Below the pieces are notes generated by a model, which did no database searches, was not told where the DNA came from, and saw only the letters and a program-made list of their open reading frames with translations. This document shows, one piece after another, positions 5,767 through 10,264 of a stretch of DNA of 10,264 nt. The number at the start of each line of letters is the position of its first letter. Within the stretch, counting starts at the first letter, position 1. Origin of the DNA: Planctomycetota bacterium (lineage in GTDB: Bacteria; Planctomycetota; Phycisphaerae; Sedimentisphaerales; Anaerobacaceae). The stretch is from the NCBI GenBank assembly GCA_022567055.1, contig JADFHU010000133.1:1-10264 (forward strand), written 5' to 3'. The translations under genes were made by a program, and so were the position numbers.

Positions 5767-7179
5767 ATGAAGGTAATTCTAAACTTACTCCTGGCCCTGA
5801 TCGCCCTTGCCTCTTGGTCGGCATCGGCCCAAGACAAACTGAACGTGGTGTTCTTTCTCGTCGACGATCTCGGTTGGATGGATCTGGGCTGCCAGGGCAG
5901 TAAGTACTATCACACACCGAACATTGACAGACTTGCCGAGGAAGGCATGCGCTTCACAGATGCCTATGCGGCCTGCAACGTCTGCTCGCCGACACGTGCA
6001 GCGATCATGACCGGCAAGTACCCGGCGCGTCTCATGCTGACGCAATGGCTTCCTGCCGGCCGCTGGCAACTGCGGGGACACCGCCTGCGCGAGGCCCGCT
6101 TCCTGCGATCGTTACCGCTGGAAGAAATCACCCTGGCGGAGGCCTTACGCGAGGCTGGGTATGCGACGTTGCACGTGGGCAAGTGGCATTTGGGTGGGCC
6201 GCCGTTTTCATTGCCGAAGCAGCACGGTTTCGATACGAACGTGGCGGGCAGCGAACACGGGGCACCCGGCGGCTACTGGTTTCCCTATACGGGCAAATGG
6301 ACGATTCCCACCACAGGATCAAAGGTCGTCAAACGAACCCTACCCGATGGAAAGGAGGGCGAATATCTTACCGATCGGCTGACGGAGGAGGCGATCAAAC
6401 TGATTCGTGCAAACAGAGACCGTCCCTTTTTTCTATATTTTCCCTATTACGCCGTCCATGCCCCCTTGCAGGGCAAGAGAGAGCTGGCCGCCCGCTATGA
6501 GAGAGTTCCGGAGGCCAAGCGTCAGGGTAAACCCCGCTATGCGGCCATGGTTGAAAGCGTGGACGAAAGTGTCGGTCGGATCATGGGGACACTTCAGCAA
6601 CTTGGATTGAGCGAGAGGACCCTGGTGGTGTTTACCAGCGACAACGGGGGCTTCGCCTCAGCCACGAACAACGCCCCCCTTCGGGCCAACAAGGGCTCCA
6701 ACTATGAAGGTGGGTTGCGCGTGCCCCTGATCATCAAGTGGCCGGGTAAGATCCTTACGGGTTCGGTGACGGATGTTCCCGTGATCAGCACCGATTTTTA
6801 TCCGACCCTCCTCGAAGCGCTGGGCTTGCCTGCCCGGCCCCACCAGCATCTGGACGGCATCAGCCTGGTCCCTCTGCTCACCGGCAGGGGCCTGGTGAAC
6901 CGAAGGGCCCTCTATTGGCACTACCCCCACTACAACAGGCACCCGCATAGCGCTCCCAGCGGCGTGATTCGCAAAGGAAAGTGGAAGCTGATTGAGCACT
7001 TCGAAACGGGAAAGCGAGAATTGTTCGACTTAGAGGATGACCTTGGAGAAGCCAACGATCTGGCGGAGGCATATCCCGAAATCACACGAAAGTTGCAGGC
7101 CGATCTGGTGACATGGCGAACAGAAGTGGGGGCAGACATGCCTCGACACAATCCCGAATATCTAAACGACAAGAAGTGA
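5767..7179 (+). CDS. GALNS/ARSA-like exported sulfatase, CSPTR motif, 470 aa
   Basis: This sulfatase resembles arylsulfatase A and N-acetylgalactosamine-6-sulfatase. The signal peptide (about 1-21) ends SASA before QDKLN. Landmarks: Asp33-Asp34 (LVDDLGW), YYHTPNIDRLAEEGMRF, Cys73-Arg77 of CSPTR with AAIMTGKYPARL, Lys139 and His141 of GKWHLGG, KQHGFD, His231 of AVHAPL, Asp292-Asn293 of TSDNGG, and Lys309 of NKGSNYEGG. The C-terminal ELFDLEDDLGEANDLA block closes the domain. All canonical catalytic residues are present and the length is normal. The ATG lies 3 nt after the previous stop with no clear Shine-Dalgarno, so translation probably depends on coupling to the upstream gene. It is the last gene of the 2102-7179 operon; a 139-nt gap follows. 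Exo-acting desulfation of a hexose or N-acetylhexosamine is plausible, but the substrate is not fixed by sequence. Confidence 0.95.
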   Translation: MKVILNLLLALIALASWSASAQDKLNVVFFLVDDLGWMDLGCQGSKYYHTPNIDRLAEEGMRFTDAYAACNVCSPTRAAIMTGKYPARLMLTQWLPAGRWQLRGHRLREARFLRSLPLEEITLAEALREAGYATLHVGKWHLGGPPFSLPKQHGFDTNVAGSEHGAPGGYWFPYTGKWTIPTTGSKVVKRTLPDGKEGEYLTDRLTEEAIKLIRANRDRPFFLYFPYYAVHAPLQGKRELAARYERVPEAKRQGKPRYAAMVESVDESVGRIMGTLQQLGLSERTLVVFTSDNGGFASATNNAPLRANKGSNYEGGLRVPLIIKWPGKILTGSVTDVPVISTDFYPTLLEALGLPARPHQHLDGISLVPLLTGRGLVNRRALYWHYPHYNRHPHSAPSGVIRKGKWKLIEHFETGKRELFDLEDDLGEANDLAEAYPEITRKLQADLVTWRTEVGADMPRHNPEYLNDKK

Positions 7180-7239
7180 TATGAATTAGGACGTTCAAAA
7201 CAGAGGGGATTGCCCTGGATCTGTTCATGGTCTTGCGTG

Positions 7240-7294
7240 TATAAGATACATGTTCCAGGATGACACGCTAGAAGTCACCTGGTCAACTCCAGGT
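7240..7294 (+). promoter_or_regulatory. Candidate -10 box and leader with two mutually exclusive hairpins
   Basis: TATAAG (7240-7245) would give a start near 7252; no convincing -35 accompanies it. Directly after it, hairpin A pairs CCAGG (7255-7259) plus GAC (7262-7264) with GTC (7274-7276) plus CCTGG (7278-7282). Hairpin B pairs ACCTGG (7277-7282) with CCAGGT (7289-7294) across a 6-nt loop. Both need 7278-7282, so only one can form. CTCC at 7287-7290, partly inside hairpin B, is complementary to GGAG (7307-7310) of the downstream ribosome binding site. The rest of the 7180-7318 gap shows nothing else I recognise. A regulatory role is inference. Confidence 0.35.
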
Positions 7295-7304
7295 AGAAGC
7301 CCGT

Positions 7305-7310
7305 TAGGAG
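7305..7310 (+). promoter_or_regulatory. Ribosome binding site TAGGAG that fixes the start at 7319
   Basis: TAGGAG lies 8 nt before ATG 7319. The longer in-frame ATG at 7250 has no such site and would put 23 unrelated residues in front of a good signal peptide, so 7319 is chosen. Confidence 0.75.
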
Positions 7311-7318
7311 AAAGCGCC

Positions 7319-8995
7319 ATGATCAACAAGAAGATTTCGACTGTCTGGTGCACTCGGTTTTCGCAGCTTGTGATTCTGGGAGCAGCCTTTACTTTGGCAA
7401 CCACTGTCGTAGCCGAAGACAAACCGAGTGCTCCTCCGAACATCGTTTTTATTCTGGTGGATGACATGGGGTACTCCGACCTCGGTTGCTACGGCGGCGA
7501 GATTCATACCCCCAATCTAGACACGTTGGCGACTGGCGGCTTGCGCTTCACGCAATGCTACAACACCGGTCGATGCTGGCCTACGCGTGCGGCGCTGCTG
7601 ACCGGCTACTACCCGCAGCAGGTGCATCGTGATGCGCTGCCGGGACTCGGCGGTGGCGGTCGTGGGGTACGGCAGCAGTGGGCGCGGCTACTGCCCGACT
7701 ACCTGAAACCCTCTGGCTATCGCAACTACCACAGCGGCAAGTGGCATATCGATGGCAAGGTGCTCGACGGCGGCTTCGATCGTTCCTTGGATATGAGAAA
7801 CCAAGGTACCTTCTTCAGTGCCAAGGGCAATAGGATCGACGATGAACCGGTTGCGCTGTCTGAAGATGCTGAAGATGAATCGGAATACTACGCCACCATC
7901 GCCACGGTCGATCATGCAATCGACTGCCTGCGGGAACACCAGGAAAAGTACGCCAGTCGGCCCTTCTTTCACTATGTGGCCTTTATCGCACCTCATTTTC
8001 CGCTGCATGCATTACCCCAAGATATCGCCCGTTACCGAGACCAATACCTCGACGGCTGGGACCTCATGCGGCAGAGACGATTCGCCCGGCAGCAGGCATT
8101 GGGAATCCTCGACACGACGCTGTCGAAGCTGGAACCCGATGTGGGTCCTCCCTATCCATTCCCCGACGCCCTGGCAAAGCTGGGGCCGGGCGAGATCAAC
8201 CGTCCGCTGCCCTGGGTGGATTTGACCGATCAGCAGCGGCAGTTCCAAGCCACCAAGATGGCCATTCACGCCGCCATGGTCGATCGGGTCGACCGCGAGG
8301 TGGGTCGACTGATGGATCAGCTCAAGGCCATGGGCGTCTTTGAAAACACCGTGATCTTCTTTGCCTCGGACAATGGCGCCAGCGCCGAAATCATGGTGCG
8401 CCACGGAGGGCACGATCCGGAAGCGGAGCCGGGCAGCGCCTCGACCTACCTCTGCCTGGGACCGGGATTCTCCAGCGCGTCGAACACCCCCTTTCGCCGG
8501 CACAAGACTTGGGTCCATGAAGGGGGCATCAGCACGCCGTTGCTGGTCCATTGGCCTGCCGGCATCAAGGCTCCCGGCGAGTTGCGACACACCCCGGTGC
8601 ATCTGATTGACATCGTCCCCACCATCCTGGAGATCGTAGGCATCGAGAAGCCGCAGACGTGGCAGGGCGAGCCGATCCCGCCCGCTCCCGGACGGAGTTT
8701 CGTCGCGGCCTTTGAACGCGACGTGGCTATTGAACGTGGGCACCTCTGGTGGCTCCACGAAGGAAATCGGGCGATTCGTGTCGGTGATTGGAAACTCGTG
8801 GCGGCCAAGGGCGACCCTTGGGAGTTGTACAATCTTCGCAGGGACCGCGCTGAATCAGATAATCTGGCGGCTGCGTTACCGGAGAGAACGCAGGACTTGG
8901 CGGCACTCTGGGATCAGCAGCTTCACGCCATGAGCGGCTTGGCGGCCAAGACGCCGGAGTTGTCCGGCCAGAAGAGCAGACGAAGAAGTAAGTGA
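7319..8995 (+). CDS. Exported arylsulfatase, CWPTR motif, 558 aa
   Basis: This is a full-length arylsulfatase of the CWPTR kind. The basic N-region MINKK, a hydrophobic stretch to about residue 31 and TTVVA before EDKPS form a signal peptide. Landmarks: Asp48-Asp49 (LVDDMGYSDLGCYGG), HTPNLDTLATGGLRFTQ, Cys86-Arg90 of CWPTR with AALLTGYYPQQ, Lys141 and His143 of GKWHID, His226 of IAPHFPLH, Asp351-Asn352 of SDNGAS, and Lys396 in RRHKTWVHEGG. The WELYNLRRDRAESDNLA block marks the C-terminal subdomain. The larger size comes from the insert between about 230 and 310 and from the GHDPEAEPGS loop, which I believe are usual for this group. It is preceded by its own 139-nt leader, so it likely starts a second rightward unit, and the enolase-superfamily gene follows after 10 nt. 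Bacterial relatives act on aryl or sugar sulfate esters; the natural substrate here is unknown. Confidence 0.95.
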   Translation: MINKKISTVWCTRFSQLVILGAAFTLATTVVAEDKPSAPPNIVFILVDDMGYSDLGCYGGEIHTPNLDTLATGGLRFTQCYNTGRCWPTRAALLTGYYPQQVHRDALPGLGGGGRGVRQQWARLLPDYLKPSGYRNYHSGKWHIDGKVLDGGFDRSLDMRNQGTFFSAKGNRIDDEPVALSEDAEDESEYYATIATVDHAIDCLREHQEKYASRPFFHYVAFIAPHFPLHALPQDIARYRDQYLDGWDLMRQRRFARQQALGILDTTLSKLEPDVGPPYPFPDALAKLGPGEINRPLPWVDLTDQQRQFQATKMAIHAAMVDRVDREVGRLMDQLKAMGVFENTVIFFASDNGASAEIMVRHGGHDPEAEPGSASTYLCLGPGFSSASNTPFRRHKTWVHEGGISTPLLVHWPAGIKAPGELRHTPVHLIDIVPTILEIVGIEKPQTWQGEPIPPAPGRSFVAAFERDVAIERGHLWWLHEGNRAIRVGDWKLVAAKGDPWELYNLRRDRAESDNLAAALPERTQDLAALWDQQLHAMSGLAAKTPELSGQKSRRRSK

Positions 8996-9005
8996 TAGAG
9001 CAACC

Positions 9006-10109
9006 ATGAAAATAACCCGCATCTCAGCATATCAGGTCGACCTTCCCCTGCACGAGGGTAGCTACAACTGGTCGGGGGGCAAGAGTGTCAGCGTCTTCGA
9101 CAGCACCGTCGTCGCCATCGATACCGACGAAGGGATCACCGGCTACGGCGAGGTCTGCCCGCTCGGTCCTGTTTATCTGCCCAGCTACGGCCCGGGCGCG
9201 CGCACCGGAATCCAACACATGGCCTCGGACTTGATCGGTCTCGACCCGACGCAGCTCGGCCCCCTCAACCGGGCGATGGATCGCTCCCTAAAAGGACACC
9301 CCTACTGCAAGAGCGCCCTGGACATGGCCTGCTGGGACATCCTCGGCAAGGCCGCGGGTAAGCCGGTGTGTACGCTGCTGGGCGGCCGCTACGACGAGCC
9401 CATCGACCTCTACCGCGCGATCTCCCAGCAGTCTGCCGAGCAGATGGCCGAGAAGATCGCCGGCTACCGGGCGGAGGGCTACCGGAAATTCCAGCTCAAA
9501 GTCGGCGGGCGCCCGGACGAAGACATCGAACGTATCCACGCGGCCTCCGAATTAATGGAGTCGGGTGACATTCTGGTGGCAGACGCCAACACCGGCTGGC
9601 TGATGCATGACGCCCTGCGCGTGGTCCGCGCCGTCCGCGATCTCGACGTCTACATCGAGCAACCCTGTCTGAGCTACGAAGAGTGCCTGAGCATCCGCCG
9701 GCACACCGATCATCCCTTCGTACTCGACGAATCCATCTACGATGTGCAGGAACTACTCCGCGCCCATGCCGACCGGGCGATGGACGTGATCAACGTGAAG
9801 ATCGGCAAGTTCGGCGGCCTCACCCGGGCCAAGTTGATCCGCGACATCTGTCTCGACCTCGGCATCGTGATGACCATCGAAGACGCCTGGGGCGGTGACA
9901 TCGTCACCGCGGCCATCGCCCACCTGGCCCAAAGCATGCCCCAGGAATTCGTCTTCACCGCCACCGACTTCAACTCCTATGTCACCGTGAGCATCGCCGA
10001 GGGTGCGCCTCACCGCGACAACGGCCAGATGAAAGCGTCCGCCGCCCCGGGCCTAGGAAGCACGCCCAAGCTCGACGTGCTCGGCGAGCCGGTGTTTGTG
10101 GTGAAGTAG
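9006..10109 (+). CDS. Enolase-superfamily enzyme resembling cis-3-hydroxy-L-proline dehydratase / 4-hydroxyproline-betaine 2-epimerase, 367 aa
   Basis: This belongs to the mandelate racemase/muconate lactonising group: an N-terminal capping domain (about 1-125, ending PVCTLLGG) and a (beta/alpha)7-beta barrel. Metal ligands are Asp193 (VADANTGW), Glu218 (YIEQPC) and Asp241 (VLDES). The opposed catalytic lysines are Lys165 (FQLKVGG) and Lys265 (INVKIGKFGG), the arrangement used for 1,1-proton transfer or dehydration at an alpha carbon. The opening MKITRISAYQVDLPL and the lid loop YNWSGG are what suggest the hydroxyproline branch over sugar-acid dehydratases; this is recall, not a search. There is no signal peptide, so it is cytoplasmic. 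It starts 10 nt after the arylsulfatase stop with only a weak GAG upstream, implying co-transcription. Codons look richer in C at third positions than in the leftward sulfatases. Superfamily is near certain; the reaction is moderately supported. A uronate- or aldonate-derived substrate remains possible. Confidence 0.88.
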   Translation: MKITRISAYQVDLPLHEGSYNWSGGKSVSVFDSTVVAIDTDEGITGYGEVCPLGPVYLPSYGPGARTGIQHMASDLIGLDPTQLGPLNRAMDRSLKGHPYCKSALDMACWDILGKAAGKPVCTLLGGRYDEPIDLYRAISQQSAEQMAEKIAGYRAEGYRKFQLKVGGRPDEDIERIHAASELMESGDILVADANTGWLMHDALRVVRAVRDLDVYIEQPCLSYEECLSIRRHTDHPFVLDESIYDVQELLRAHADRAMDVINVKIGKFGGLTRAKLIRDICLDLGIVMTIEDAWGGDIVTAAIAHLAQSMPQEFVFTATDFNSYVTVSIAEGAPHRDNGQMKASAAPGLGSTPKLDVLGEPVFVVK

Positions 10110-10119
10110 GGAGCAATCG

Positions 10120-10154
10120 CATGTGACTTTCTCTGACATGAACCACACTTTTTT
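10120..10154 (+). terminator. Weak terminator-like hairpin and T run after the last gene
   Basis: CATGT (10120-10124) can pair with ACATG (10136-10140), and a run of six T occurs at 10149-10154. The stem is only 5 bp and AT-rich, and the T run is 8 nt further on, so this is a poor intrinsic terminator. It is listed as the only candidate downstream of the 7319-10109 unit. Confidence 0.2.
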
Positions 10155-10182
10155 CAATCGCTTCCCCGCGTATCTCACCGCT

Positions 10183-10249
10183 AGTGATCAGTGGAAAAGT
10201 AATCAGTTTTTGCCAGAGACAGTCCTCTGATTACCGATTACTAATTACT
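10183..10249. repeat. Palindromic heptamer element
   Basis: The left arm 10183-10206 reads as heptads AGTGATC, AGTGGAA, (A) AGTAATC plus AG. The right arm 10227-10249 is CTGATTACC, GATTACT, AATTACT, whose reverse complement is AGTAATT, AGTAATC, GGTAATC plus AG. The inner 8 bp (GTAATCAG with CTGATTAC, 10199-10206 and 10227-10234) pair perfectly around a 20-nt loop; the outer heptads pair imperfectly. The element is non-coding and shares the architecture of the one at 1956-2034. It is probably a dispersed intergenic repeat or a structured 3' end; function unknown. Confidence 0.6.
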
Positions 10250-10264
10250 TCAACGGTGGGAATC

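Noticed and set aside
7250..7318. Upstream ATG start for the CWPTR sulfatase
   Set aside because: It has no ribosome binding site and would place 23 unrelated residues before the signal peptide; TAGGAG supports 7319.

Overview
The window is a sulfatase-only gene array. Six genes encode seven recognisable type I (formylglycine-dependent) sulfatase domains, followed by one enolase-superfamily gene. All the sulfatases carry export signals, use cysteine-type maturation motifs and sit in short operons. No glycoside hydrolase, transporter or sulfatase-maturing enzyme is visible. This style is typical of sulfatase-rich marine or freshwater Planctomycetota, and also of Verrucomicrobiota, Kiritimatiellota and Lentisphaerota. 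Planctomycetota is my best guess from gene style alone; no rRNA or marker gene settles it.

Layout. Bases 1-1891 are a leftward unit: an intact sulfatase (545-1891), then the N-terminal 154 residues of a second, lipoprotein-like sulfatase that runs off the left edge (462 to 1). Bases 1892-2101 are a divergent intergenic region. It holds candidate promoters for both directions, an 8-bp tandem repeat (1981-2020) and inverted heptamer-like arms around it. Bases 2102-7179 are a tight rightward operon of three genes: a two-domain sulfatase fusion (2102-4255), an iduronate-2-sulfatase-like protein whose start overlaps the previous stop in an ATGA (4252-5763), and a GALNS/ARSA-like sulfatase 3 nt further on (5767-7179). 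Bases 7180-7318 are a leader with two mutually exclusive hairpins. Bases 7319-10109 hold a CWPTR-type arylsulfatase and, 10 nt later, an enolase-superfamily enzyme resembling cis-3-hydroxyproline dehydratase or hydroxyproline-betaine epimerase. The right edge is non-coding and contains a palindromic heptamer element.

The most unusual object is the 2102-4255 gene. A sulfamidase (SGSH)-like domain with the odd maturation motif CSQSR is fused in frame to an iduronate-2-sulfatase-like domain. That second domain has kept its N-terminal active-site half and its C-terminal tail but lost roughly half its length in between, including the His, Asp-His and Lys active-site elements. The reading frame is open throughout.

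Together the proteins look like a periplasmic desulfation set for a heavily sulfated polysaccharide. The SGSH-, IDS-, GALNS- and ARSB-like relatives recall glycosaminoglycan desulfation, but homology at this level does not fix the substrate. The enolase-superfamily enzyme has no evident signal peptide and would act in the cytoplasm on a released small acid.
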